Positions 39,712 to 53,300 are shown, numbered from the stretch's first letter. The stretch: DNA of 64,000 nt from Odontesthes bonariensis (GCF_027942865.1 NC_134510.1:40041777-40105776); one strand, 5' to 3'. Made by a program: numbers and translations. The notes: a model not told the origin generated them from the sequence alone.

Positions 39712-41253
39712 CTTGGTAAAGGACCAGAGGAGATGGCAGGTAAAGGACCAGAGGAGATGGCAGGTAAAGGACCAGGGGAGATGGCAGGTAAAGGACCAGG
39801 GGAGATGGCAGGTAAAGGACCAGGGGAGACGGCAGGTAAAGGACCAGAGGAGATGGCAGGTAAAGGACCAGAGGAGATGGCAGGTAAAGGACCAGAGGAG
39901 ATGGCAGGTAAAGGACCAGGGGAGATGGCAGGTAAAGCACCAGGGGAGACGGCAGGTAAATGACCAGAGGAGACGGCAGGTAAAGGACCAGAGGAGACGG
40001 CAGGTAAAGGACCAGGGGAGACGGCAGGTAAAGGACCAGAGGAGATGGCAGGTAAAGGACCAGGGGAGATGGCAGGTAAAGGACCAGAGGAGACGGCAGG
40101 TAAAGCACCAGGGGAGACGGCAGGTAAATGACCAGAGGAGACGGCAGGTAAAGGACCAGGGGAGACGGCAGGTAAAGGACCAGAGGAGATGGCAGGTAAA
40201 GGACCAGGGGAGATGGCAGGTAAAGGACCAGAGGAGGTGACTGGTAAAGGACCTGAGGAGATGGCAGGTAAAGGACCAGGGGAGACGGCAGGTAAAGGAC
40301 CAGGGGAGACGGCAGGTAAAGGACCAGGGGAGATGGCAGGTAAAGGACCAGGGGAGATGGCAGGTAAAGGACCAGGGGAGATGTTAGGTAAAGGACCAGG
40401 GGAGATGGCAGGTAAAGGACCAGGGGAGATGTTAGGTAAAGGACCAGGGGAGATGTTAGGTAAAGGACCAGGGGAGATGTTAGGTAAAGGACCAGGGGAG
40501 ATGTTAGGTAAAGGACCAGGGGAGATGTTAGGTAAAGGACCAGGGGAGATGTTAGGTAAAGGACCAGGGGAGATGGCAGGTAAAGGACCAGGGGAGATGG
40601 CAGGTAAACGACCAGGGAAGATGGCAGGTAAAGGACCAGAGGAGGTGACTGGTAAAGGACCAGGGGAGACGGCAGGTAAAGGACCAGGGGAGACGGCAGG
40701 TAAAGGACCAGGGGAGACGGCAGGTAAAGGACCAGGGGAGACGGCAGGTAAAGGACCAGGGGAGACGGCAGGTAAAGGACCAGGGGAGACGGCAGGTAAA
40801 TGACCAGGGGAGACGGCAGGTAAAGGACCAGGGGAGACGGCAGGTAAAGGACCAGGGGAAACGGCAGGTAAAGGACCAGGGGAGACGGCAGGTGAATGAC
40901 CAGGGGAGACGGCAGGTAAAGGACCAGGGGAGACGGCAGGTGAAGGACCAGGGGAGACGGCAGGTGAAGGACCAGGGGAGACGGCAGGTGAAGGACCAGG
41001 GGAGACGGCAGGTAAAGGACCAGGGGAGACGGCAGGTAAAGGACCAGGGGAGACGGCAGGTAAAGGACCAGGGGAGACGGCAGGTAAAGGACCAGGGGAG
41101 ACGGCAGGTAAAGGACCAGGGGAGACGGCAGGTAAAGGACCAGGGGAGACGGCAGGTAAAGGACCAGGGGAGACGGCAGGTAAAGGACCAGGGGAGACGG
41201 CAGGTAAAGGACCAGAGGAGACGGCAGGTAAAGGACCAGAGGAGATGGCAGGT
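39712..41253. repeat. 24-bp tandem array, about 64 copies
   Basis: The unit gtaaaggaccaggggagacg plus gcag repeats with variants (agatggcag, agatgttag, tgactg). Each unit contains cag|gtaaagg, a good match to a 5' splice-site consensus. The array ends about 55 bp before the likely acceptor of the first MS4A-like coding exon (tcccag at 41301-41306). Frames of 204-524 codons open on both strands come from the 24-bp period. Confidence 0.95.
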
Positions 41254-41326
41254 TGAAGGAAAAGATGGCGCCCCGCTCTCATGGCTTCTTCTTGTCCTTT
41301 TCCCAGAATTCCCTCTGATCTCCATC

Positions 41327-44300
41327 ATGACACCCACATCCGTCACCTCGGTCGGTGGAGTCGTGATCGTGACGCGGGTCATCCCCAAAGACGACTCCTC
41401 CGTCCTGCTTCAGACTCCTTCCGATAAGGCTCCGCCTCCTGCGGCAAAGGCCCCGCCCACAAAGGAAGACTCCAAGGCCGCCGCCTTCCTGCGGGCGGAG
41501 CCTCAGGGCCTCGGGGTGAGAGTCTGAAACCGTGTCCCATGATGCTCCTCAGCGGGAGATTCCCCTTTTATACCAAAGCTGTGTGTGTTCTCAGGTCGCT
41601 CAGATCTTCATCGGCCTGCTGTTCGTCCTGCTCAGCCTGACCGCCATCTTCTCGCCGACCCTGATCCACTTCGCTCCGCTCGGCCTCGCCGTTGTGGTGC
41701 GTTTACACCGATTAATATCTGTCATTAACTGCATCCCACCGGAGCCGCTGTTGGTCATCAGATATCTGAACAAGGTTTCAGGTTTCAGCTGCTTCTGCCT
41801 TCATGTACAGAAACCTGAGATGTTGCAGAATTCAGTGATTAATCAGTCAATACGTTGGACTGATTTTAACAATACGTGACTCAAAAAAGACACAGAAAAC
41901 ACGTTTAAAATTGTTTAAAAAACTAATTCTAAGAAAATATTAAACTAAGAAATATATATATTAAATATATATATATTAAATATTAACTATAATATCATAT
42001 ATCATATATTACATATTAAATATAGGAAATATATTAAATATATTAAACTAAGAAATAAAGTATTTTTCTATTTCTATTCTATTCTATTTCTAATTCAAAA
42101 AGGAAAAGAAAAAAGAGCCAAAATGGGTTTGTGCCATTTAAAACTGGAATCCAGGCTCAGGAAGCTGAATTTACATTTAGTATGATGACAAACGCACTCA
42201 TGGCTGAAGCTGCAGCATCAAAGTTTTCACATTTGGTGCTGAAAAACATGTGAAACAACCCTGCTTTTGGTCTGCTCTGTGGATGAGGAGCAATAACTGG
42301 TGACATTCTGACAGAAAGTGACCCTAACCCTAGGTTTCACTGGAAAAAATCAAAGTCTTACCCAGTATATTTGTCTCATTTCTAGTCAAAATATCTCATT
42401 ACATTTAATATAAGACACAACTGCCTAACAAGCACCATTTCAGCCAGATATAGGGACTTGTTTTAATACAATACATCTGGAATATCTTGTTAAATGAAAA
42501 AGTCTTGAAAACAAATTGTTTTGAGTCACATATCATTTGAAACAAGCTTTTTTTTTCATTTGAAGAGGTTTTTAAGCTGATTTCAAGATCACTTTTATCT
42601 CAAAAGTCCTAAATATCACATTTTATTTCAAGAAAAATCTTGACAAGCTGATTTTCACTAGTTCCATTGGCAGATTTTTTTGCTTATTTCAAGCAAAAAC
42701 GTCTTTTATTTGTTGTTTTTTTACTTATTTTTGGAGGGGCATTTTTTCCAGTGTCCAGGAGTTTGGAATATTTACTCAGTGGTGTCCCTCCGCCGCCCAA
42801 TAGCTGCCTTGGAGTTTGGTGTAGAGAACAGGGGGGTGCAGACTCGACTCAGGGGGGGTTAAAAGATGAGACGAGGACCGTATAAAGTTCTAGAGATTAA
42901 ATCTTAGTTTAAAATGAAAGTTTTATGGTGAAGGCGGGTTAGGGCTCTGGTCCTGTGACCTTAGGTTTAGGGCGGGTGGCAGGGAGGACATAAAGAAGAA
43001 AAGTATGGCAGTAAATAAGTTTTGGGAATGAGGGAATAAGTTTTCACCAAATGGAGACATTTTTAAATCCAGGTTAAAAACATTTCTGTTCTCATGTGTC
43101 TCATCTGCACTGTTGCTTGTTTTTAAATTCATTTAAATTGTTTTACTTTATATTCTTTTTTAAATATTTCTTTTTTTAAGTATTTTTTTGGGCTTTTTAT
43201 GCCTTTAATGATAGGACAGTGTGAGAGAGACAGGAAGCAGGGGGCAGAGAGAGGGGGAAGACATGCAGCAAGGGGCCGCTAGGTGCGGGAGTCGAACCGG
43301 GGCCAGCTGCATTGAGGACTAAGCCCCTGTACATGGGGCGGCTGCTTAACCCACCACGCCACCGACCGCCCCTCTTTTATGTATTTTTAATGCTTCTTCC
43401 ACTCCCTGCTGCAATGCTTTTATTTTATGTAAAGCACTTTGAATTGTTTGTAAATGAAATGTGCTAAAAATAAATTTGATTTCATTTCATTAAATTAGAT
43501 TAAATTAGATTTGATTTGATTTGATTTGATTTAATTTAATTTGATTTAATTTAATTTAATTTAATTTAATTTGATTTGAGTTACTTTAATTTGATTTGAT
43601 TTGATTAAATTAAATAAAATTTTATTTAATTTGATTTGATTTGATTTAATTTGATTTGATTTGATTTGATTTGATTTGATTTGATTTGATTTGATTTGAT
43701 TTGATTTGATTTGATTTGATTTGATTTGATTTGATAAAAAGGAGTCGGATGGAGCTGTTTACATGCACGTGTTGCTGCTTTCATTCAGTTTGTGGCCTCC
43801 GGCTCTCTGGCTGTGGCGTCGGGCAGACGGACTTCAGTCGCACTGGTGAGTTTGACCTTTTTCCTTTCAAAAGAAAAGCACTGCTTCGGTTTTATTTATA
43901 TTCTCATTCTGCGAGGAACTCTTCAAATTCAACACGAGTGAACTGATGGTCAAAGCAAAAGAAAGTTTGTCTTAGTTTCTGTGAGTGTAAGCAGTGACTC
44001 CTCCTGAGGGTTCAGTGGTTGACGAACTGAACCTGCTCTGCTGTTCCTGCAGGTCTGGGCGTCCCTGCTGTCCAACGTGCTCAGCATCCTGCTCGGCCTG
44101 GCGGGTTTGACCTACATCGGCTTGCTGTTTGCCGCTGAACTCCCCTCCGTGTTGATCTGCGGCCCCCGAACCGTTTCTGACTACCGTTATGGATCCTGCA
44201 GTTACAGGCTGCAGGATCTGGATGTAAGTTTCCAGACTCACCTCAGTTCAGGTGCAGGTCTCAGATTTGCTGTAACAGTTAAAGGGATAGTTCGCCTCTT

Positions 44301-47300
44301 TTGACATGAAGCTGTGTAACATCCCATATCAGCAACATCATTTCTGAACATCTTCTTACCCCCTGCTGCGTCCTGTGAGCAGAGTTCCAGCCTCGTTTTG
44401 GTGTTGATGAAGGTAGTCCGGCTAGTTGGCTGGGGTTTAAAAAATAAAGCGTTTTGCTTCTCAGAACAATATGCGTTCAACAGAGTAATACATTTGCATC
44501 ACAAAATGGTTCTCCAGGAAAAAGTCAGAGCTCACAATCTCTTGGCCCTATTTTCTCTCCCTTCGTATCACTGCCTGCTGCCGACAGCCGCGCCTGTTAC
44601 GCTGTTTGCTGCTCGGAAGCAGGGGACTGCTCGCTCTGCACTTCGGTCTGCACAGCAGGTAAAGGAAAGGAAACAAAACTAAACGAAAACGAAACGAAAG
44701 GAAAGGAAATGAAACAAAAGGAAAGGAAAGGAAGCAAAAGGAAACGAAAGAAAAGGAAAGGAAAGGAAACGAAATGAAAGGAAAGGAAAAGAAACAAAAC
44801 GAAATGAAAGGAAAGGAAAGGAAAGAAAAGGAAAGGAAATGAAACGAAATGAAAGGAAAGAAAAGGAAAGGAAAGGAAACAAAATGAAAGGAAAGGAAAA
44901 GAAACAAAACGAAATGAAAGGAAAGGAAAGGAAAGAAAAGGAAAGGAAAGGAAACAAAAGGAAAGGAAAAGAAACAAAAGGAAAGGAAAAGAAACAAAAC
45001 GAAAGGAAAGGAAAGGAAAGGAAAGGAAACAAAACGAAAGGAAAGGAAAGGAAAGGAAAGGAAAGGAAAGGAAAGGAAACGAAACGAAACGAAAGGAAAG
45101 GAAAGGAAAGGAAAGGAAAGGAAAGGAAAGGAAACTAAAGGAAAGGAAAGGAAAGGAAACAAAAGGAAACAAAAGGAAAGGAAAGGAAACAAAAAAAGGA
45201 AAGGTCTGACTTTTTCCTGGAGAACCATTTTGTGATGCAAATGTATTACTCTGTTGAACGCATATTGTTTTGAGAAGCAAGACGCTTTATTTTTTAAACC
45301 CCAGCCAACTAGCCGGACTACCTTCATCAACACCAAAACGAGGCTGGAACTCTGCTCACAGGACGCAGCAGGGGGTAAGAAGATGTTCAGAAATTATGTT
45401 GCTGATATGGGATGTTACACAGCTTCATGTCAGAAGAGGCGAACTGTCCCTTTAAAGAGGAGAACTGTCCCTTTAAAGAGGCGAACTGTCCCTTTAAAGA
45501 GACGAACTGTCCCTTTAAAGAGACGAACTGTCCCTTTAAAGAGGAGAACTGTCCCTTTAAAGAGACGAACTGTCCCTTTAAAGAGGAGAACTGTCCCTTT
45601 AAAGAGACGAACTGTCCCTTTAAACTGTCCCTTTAAAGAGACGAACTGTCCCTTTAAAGAGGCGAACTGTCCCTTTAAAGCCTGGAGTAAACAGCAGCTG
45701 ACTGGGGGGTGGAAGGAGTCTGAAATCTGGTTTCTGCTTCTTTCAGAGAATTCACTTCGGACTCCTCGGCCTCGGCCTGGTTCTGCTCGTCCTGCAGGTT
45801 TGCGTCTCCGTGGGCGTCTGCGTTTTCTCTGGAAAGGTCATCAGGAAGCACAGGCGCTCCTCCCCCATCACGGTAAGACTCCGTTTCCCAAGGAAAAGAA
45901 ACGAAACGAAAAGAAAGGAAAGGAAAAGAGAAGGAAACAAAAGGAATGGAAACAAACGTAAAGGAAAGGAAAGACAACAAAAGGAAAGGAAACTAAACAA
46001 AAGGAAAGGAAAGGAAAGGAAAGGAAACAAAAGGAAAGGAAACGAAACAAAAGGAAAGGAAAGGAAAAGAGAAGGAAACAAAAGGAAAGGAAAGGAAAAG
46101 AGAAGGAAACAAAAGGAAAGGAAAGGAAACAAAACAAAAGGAAAGGAAAGGAAAAGAGAAGGAAACAAAAGGAATGGAAACAAAAGGAAAGAAAATGAAA
46201 CAAAAGGAAAGGAAAGGAAACAAAACAAAAGGAAAGGAAAGGAAAAGAGAAGGAAACAAAAGGAAAGGAAAGGAAAGACAACAAAAGGAAAGGAAAGGAA
46301 AGACAAGGAAAGGAAAGAGAAGGAAAGGAAACAAAAGGAAACAAAAGGAAACGAAATAAAATGAAAAAAACGAAAGGAAAGGAAAGGAAACAAAAGGAAA
46401 GACAAGGAAAGGAAAGGAAACAAAAGGAAAGGAAACAAAAGGAAAGAAAAGGAAAGGAAAGGAAACAAAAGGAAAGGAAAGGAAACAAAAGGAAAGACAA
46501 GGAAAGGAAAGGAAAGGAAAGGAAAAGAGAAGGAAACAAAAGGAAAGAAAAGGAAAGGAAAGGAAAGGAAAGGAAAAGAGAAGGAAACAAAAGGAAACTA
46601 AATAAAACGAAAGGAAAGGAAAGAAAGGAAACAAAAGGAAAGGAAAAAAAACAAAAGGAAAGGAAAGGAAAAGAGAAGGAAACAAAAAGAAAGGACACAA
46701 AAGTAAAGGAAAGGAAAGACAACAAAAGGAAAGACAAGGAAAGGAAAGGAAACAAAAGGAAAGGAAAGGAAAAGAGAAGGAAACTAAATAAACGAAAGGA
46801 AAGGAAAGACAACAAAAGGAAAGGAAACAAAAGGAAAGGAAAGGAAACTAAACAAAAGGAAACGAAAGGAGAGGAAGCAGATACCAGCTGCAGCCTCACT
46901 TCAGACTTTCCACCCCCTGCAGGTGGTTTCTTTCTTCCACAGATGATGTTTTCAGAGTGTCTGACAGCAGATGTTATTCTCTGACCTGCAGGTGGTTTCT
47001 TTCTTCCACAGATGATGTTTTCAGAGTGTCTGACAGCAGATGTTATTCTCTGACCTGCTGGTGGTTTCTTTCTTCCACAGATGATGTTTTCAGAGTGTCT
47101 GTGACAGCAGATGTTATTCTCTGACCCGCAGGTGGTTTCTTTCTTCCACAGATGATGTTTTCAGAGTGTCTGTGACAGCAGATGTTATTCTCTGACCTGC
47201 TGCTGGTTTCTTTCTTCCACAGATGATGTTTTCAGAGTGTCTGACAGCAGATGTTATTCTCTGACCTGCAGCTGGTTTCTTTCTTCCACAGATGATGTTT

Positions 47301-50300
47301 TCAGAGTGTCTGTGACAGCAGATGTTATTCTCTGACCTGCTGCTGGTTTCTTTCTTCCACAGATGATGTTTTCAGAGTGTCTGTGACAGCAGATGTTATT
47401 CTCTGACCTGCAGGTGGTTTCTTTCTTCCACAGATGATGTTTTCAGAGTGTCTGACAGCAGATGTTATTCTCTGACCTGCTGCTGGTTTCTTTCTTCCAC
47501 AGATGATGTTTTCAGAGTGTCTGACAGCAGATGTTATTCTCTGACCTGCTGGTGGTTTCTTTCTTCCACAGATGATGTTTTCAGAGTGTCTGACAGCAGA
47601 TGTTATTCTCTGACCTGCTGCTGGTTTCTTTCTTCCACAGATGATGTTTTCAGAGTGTCTGACAGCAGATGTTATTCTCTGACCTGCTGCTGGTTTCTTT
47701 CTTCCACAGATGATGTTTTCAGAGTGTCTGTGACAGCAGATGTTATTCTTTGACCTGCTGCTGGTTTCTTTCTTCCACAGATGATGTTTTCAGAGTGTCT
47801 GACAGCAGATGTTATTCTCTGACCTGCTGCTGGTTTCTTTCTTCCACAGATGATGTTTTCAGAGTGTCTGTGACAGCAGATGTTATTCTGTGACCTGCTG
47901 GTGGTTTCTTTCTTCCACAGATGATGTTTTCAGAGTGTCTGACAGCAGATGTTATTCTCTGACCTGCTGCTGGTTTCTTTCTTCCACAGATGATGTTTTC
48001 AGAGTGTCTGACAGCAGATGTTATTCTCTGACCTGCTGCTGGTTTCTTTCTTCCACAGATGATGTTTTCAGAGTGTCTGTGACAGCAGATGTTATTCTTT
48101 GACCTGCTGCTGGTTTCTTTCTTCCACAGATGATGTTTTCAGAGTGTCTGACAGCAGATGTTATTCTCTGACCTGCAGGTGGTTTCTTTCTTCCACAGAT
48201 GATGTTTTCAGAGTGTCTGACAGCAGATGTTATTCTGTGACCTGCTGCTGGTTTCTTTCTTCCACAGATGATGTTTTCAGAGTGTCTGACAGCAGATGTT
48301 ATTCTGTGACCTGCTGGTGGTTTCTTTCTTCCACAGATGATGTTTTCAGAGTGTCTGACAGCAGATGTTATTCTCTGACCTGCTGGTGGTTTCTTTCTTC
48401 CACAGATGATGTTTTCAGAGTGTCTGACAGCAGATGTTATTCTCTGACCTGCTGGTGGTTTCTTTCTTCCACAGATGATGTTTTCAGAGTGTCTGACAGC
48501 AGATGTTATTCTCTGACCTGCTGCTGGTTTCTTTCTTCCACAGATGATGTTTTCAGAGTGTCTGACAGCAGATGTTATTCTTTGACCTGCTGGTGGTTTC
48601 TTTCTTCCACAGATGATGTTTTCAGAGTGTCTGACAGCAGATGTTATTCTCTGACCTGCTGCTGGTTTCTTTCTTCCACAGATGATGTTTTCAGAGTGTC
48701 TGACAGCAGATGTTATTCTCTGACCTGCTGGTGGTTTCTTTCTTCCACAGATGATGTTTTCAGAGTGTCTGACAGCAGATGTTATTCTTTGACCTGCTGC
48801 TGGTTTCTTTCTTCCACAGATGCTGTTTTCAGAGTGTCTGACAGCAGATGTTATTCTCTGACCTGCTGCTGGTTTCTTTCTTCCACAGATGATGTTTTCA
48901 GAGTGTCTGACAGCAGATGTTATTCTCTGACCTGCAGGTGGTTTCTTTCTTCCACAGATGATGTTTTCAGAGTGTCTGACAGCAGATGTTATTCTCTGAC
49001 CTGCTGCTGGTTTCTTTCTTCCACAGATGATGTTTTCAGAGTGTCTGTGACAGCAGATGTTATTCTGTGACCTGCTGCTGGTTTCTTTCTTCCACAGATG
49101 ATGTTTTCAGAGTGTCTGTGACAGCAGATGTTATTCTCTGACCTGCTGCTGGTTTCTTTCTTCCACAGATGATGTTTTCAGAGTGTCTGTGACAGCAGAT
49201 GTTATTCTCTGACCTGCTGCTGGTTTCTTTCTTCCACAGATGATGTTTTCAGAGTGTCTGACAGCAGATGTTATTCTCTGACCTGCTGGTGGTTTCTTTC
49301 TTCCACAGATGATGTTTTCAGAGTGTCTGACAGCAGATGTTATTCTTTGACCTGCAGGTGGTTTCTTTCTTCCACAGATGCTGTTTTCAGAGTGTCTGAC
49401 AGCAGATGTTATTCTCTGACCTGCTGCTGGTTTCTTTCTTCCACAGATGATGTTTTCAGAGTGTCTGTGACAGCAGATGTTATTCTCTGACCTGCAGGTG
49501 GTTTCTTTCTTCCACAGATGATGTTTTCAGAGTGTCTGACAGCAGATGTTATTCTCTGACCTGCTGCTGGTTTCTTTCTTCCACAGATGATGTTTTCAGA
49601 GTGTCTGTGACAGCAGATGTTATTCTGTGACCTGCTGCTGGTTTCTTTCTTCCACAGATGATGTTTTCAGAGTGTCTGTGACAGCAGATGTTATTCTCTG
49701 ACCTGCTGCTGGTTTCTTTCTTCCACAGATGATGTTTTCAGAGTGTCTGTGACAGCAGATGTTATTCTCTGACCTGCTGCTGGTTTCTTTCTTCCACAGA
49801 TGATGTTTTCAGAGTGTCTGACAGCAGATGTTATTTTCTGACCTGCTGCTGGTTTCTTTCTTCCACAGATGATGTTTTCAGAGTGTCTGACAGCAGATGT
49901 TATTCTCTGACCTGCTGGTGGTTTCTTTCTTCCACAGATGATGTTTTCAGAGTGTCTGACAGCAGATGTTATTCTCTGACCTGCAGGTGGTTTTCTTTCT
50001 TCCACAGATGATGTTTTCAGAGTGTCTGACAGCAGATGTTATTCTCTGACCTGCTGGTGGTTTCTTTCTTCCACAGATGATGTTTTCAGAGTGTCTGACA
50101 GCAGATGTTATTCTCTGACCTGCAGGTGGTTTTCTTTCTTCCACAGATGATGTTTTCAGAGTCTGTGACAGCAGATGTTATTCTTTGACCTGCTGCTGGT
50201 TTCTTTCTTCCACAGATGATGTTTTCAGAGTGTCTGTGACAGCAGATGTTATTCTCTGACCTGCAGGTGGTTTCTTTCTTCCACAGATGATGTTTTCAGA

Positions 50301-53300
50301 GTGTCTGTGACAGCAGATGTTATTCTCTGACCTGCAGGTGGTTTCTTTCTTCCACAGATGATGTTTTCAGAGTGTCTGACAGCAGATGTTATTCTCTGAC
50401 CTGCTGCTGGTTTCTTTCTTCCACAGATGATGTTTTCAGAGTGTCTGTGACAGCAGATGTTATTCTTTGACCTGCAGGTGGTTTCTTTCTTCCACAGATG
50501 ATGTTTTCAGAGTGTCTGTGACAGCAGATGTTATTCTCTGACCTGCTGCTGGTTTCTTTCTTCCACAGATGATGTTTTCAGAGTGTCTGACAGCAGATGT
50601 TATTCTCTGACCTGCTGCTGGTTTCTTTCTTCCACAGATGATGTTTTCAGAGTGTCTGACAGCAGATGTTATTCTCTGACCTGCAGGTGGTTTCTTTCTT
50701 CCACAGATGATGTTTTCAGAGTGTCTGACAGCAGATGTTATTCTCTGACCTGCTGCTGGTTTCTTTCTTCCACAGATGATGTTTTCAGAGTGTCTGTGAC
50801 AGCAGATGTTATTCTCTGTGCTGCTGGTGGTTTTTTACTTCCACAGATGATGTTTTCAGAGTGTCTGTGACAGCAGATGTTATTCTGTGACCTGCTGGTG
50901 GTTTCTTTCTTCCACAGATGATTTTTTCAGAGTGTCTGACAGCAGATGTTATTCTCTGACCTGCTGCTGGTTTCTTTCTTCCACAGATGATGTTTTCAGA
51001 GTGTCTGACAGCAGATGTTATTCTTTGACCTGCAGGTGGTTTCTTTCTTCCACAGATGATGTTTTCAGAGTGTCTGACAGCAGATGTTATTCTCTGACCT
51101 GCTGCTGGTTTCTTTCTTCCACAGATGATGTTTTCAGAGTGTCTGACAGCAGATGTTATTCTCTGACCTGCAGGTGGTTTCTTTCTTCCACAGATGATGT
51201 TTTCAGAGTGTCTGACAGCAGATGTTATTCTTTGACCTGCAGGTGGTTTCTTTCTTCCACAGATGATTTTTTCAGAGTGTCTGACAGCAGATGTTATTCT
51301 CTGACCTGCTGCTGGTTTCTTTCTTCCACAGATGATGTTTTCAGAGTGTCTGACAGCAGATGTTATTCTTTGACCTGCAGGTGGTTTCTTTCTTCCACAG
51401 ATGATGTTTTCAGAGTGTCTGTGACAGCAGATGTTATTCTCTGACCTGCTGGTGGTTTCTTTCTTCCACAGATGATGTTTTCAGAGTGTCTGACAGCAGA
51501 TGTTATTCTCTGACCTGCAGGTGGTTTCTTTCTTCCACAGATGATGTTTTCAGAGTGTCTGACAGCAGATGTTATTCTCTGACCTGCAGGTGGTTTCTTT
51601 CTTCCACAGATGATGTTTTCAGAGTGTCTGACAGCAGATGTTATTCTCTGACCTGCTGCTGGTTTCTTTCTTCCACAGATGATGTTTTCAGAGTGTCTGT
51701 GACAGCAGATGTTATTCTGTGACCTGCTGCTGGTTTCTTTCTTCCACAGATGATGTTTTCAGAGTGTCTGTGACAGCAGATGTTATTCTCTGACCTGCTG
51801 CTGGTTTCTTTCTTCCACAGATGATGTTTTCAGAGTGTCTGTGACAGCAGATGTTATTCTCTGACCTGCTGCTGGTTTCTTTCTTCCACAGATGATGTTT
51901 TCAGAGTGTCTGACAGCAGATGTTATTCTCTGACCTGCTGGTGGTTTCTTTCTTCCACAGATGATGTTTTCAGAGTGTCTGACAGCAGATGTTATTCTTT
52001 GACCTGCAGGTGGTTTCTTTCTTCCACAGATGCTGTTTTCAGAGTGTCTGACAGCAGATGTTATTCTCTGACCTGCTGCTGGTTTCTTTCTTCCACAGAT
52101 GATGTTTTCAGAGTGTCTGTGACAGCAGATGTTATTCTCTGACCTGCAGGTGGTTTCTTTCTTCCACAGATGATGTTTTCAGAGTGTCTGACAGCAGATG
52201 TTATTCTCTGACCTGCTGCTGGTTTCTTTCTTCCACAGATGATGTTTTCAGAGTGTCTGTGACAGCAGATGTTATTCTGTGACCTGCTGCTGGTTTCTTT
52301 CTTCCACAGATGATGTTTTCAGAGTGTCTGTGACAGCAGATGTTATTCTCTGACCTGCTGCTGGTTTCTTTCTTCCACAGATGATGTTTTCAGAGTGTCT
52401 GTGACAGCAGATGTTATTCTCTGACCTGCTGCTGGTTTCTTTCTTCCACAGATGATGTTTTCAGAGTGTCTGACAGCAGATGTTATTTTCTGACCTGCTG
52501 CTGGTTTCTTTCTTCCACAGATGATGTTTTCAGAGTGTCTGACAGCAGATGTTATTCTCTGACCTGCTGGTGGTTTCTTTCTTCCACAGATGATGTTTTC
52601 AGAGTGTCTGACAGCAGATGTTATTCTCTGACCTGCAGGTGGTTTTCTTTCTTCCACAGATGATGTTTTCAGAGTGTCTGACAGCAGATGTTATTCTCTG
52701 ACCTGCTGGTGGTTTCTTTCTTCCACAGATGATGTTTTCAGAGTGTCTGACAGCAGATGTTATTCTCTGACCTGCAGGTGGTTTTCTTTCTTCCACAGAT
52801 GATGTTTTCAGAGTCTGTGACAGCAGATGTTATTCTTTGACCTGCTGCTGGTTTCTTTCTTCCACAGATGATGTTTTCAGAGTGTCTGTGACAGCAGATG
52901 TTATTCTCTGACCTGCAGGTGGTTTCTTTCTTCCACAGATGATGTTTTCAGAGTGTCTGTGACAGCAGATGTTATTCTCTGACCTGCAGGTGGTTTCTTT
53001 CTTCCACAGATGATGTTTTCAGAGTGTCTGACAGCAGATGTTATTCTCTGACCTGCTGCTGGTTTCTTTCTTCCACAGATGATGTTTTCAGAGTGTCTGT
53101 GACAGCAGATGTTATTCTTTGACCTGCAGGTGGTTTCTTTCTTCCACAGATGATGTTTTCAGAGTGTCTGTGACAGCAGATGTTATTCTCTGACCTGCTG
53201 CTGGTTTCTTTCTTCCACAGATGATGTTTTCAGAGTGTCTGACAGCAGATGTTATTCTCTGACCTGCTGCTGGTTTCTTTCTTCCACAGATGATGTTTTC

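Larger units (their letters stand above)
44279..45678. mobile_element. Fold-back (TTAA) element, most complete copy, MS4A-like intron 4
   Basis: TTAA at both ends (44279-44282 and 45675-45678). The left arm (44283 to about 44655) and right arm (about 45205 to 45440) are long inverted repeats of each other. They share ccggactaccttcatcaaca, acgaggctggaactctgctc and gaagatgttcagaaat. The loop is a GGAAA-type purine array. The right terminus is a 21-bp array. The TTAA targets suggest a piggyBac relationship, but no transposase is present. Confidence 0.88.

Noticed and set aside
39704..41527. Collagen-like or Pro/Ser-rich frames (up to 524 codons)
   Set aside because: Product of the 24-bp period. 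Open on both strands in several frames. Only the final part (41327-41515) is a real exon, in a frame shared by chance with one of them.
44548..46984. Phe/Ser-rich and Lys/Arg-rich frames of 100-343 codons
   Set aside because: Translations of GGAAA-type purine tracts. Low complexity, on both strands.
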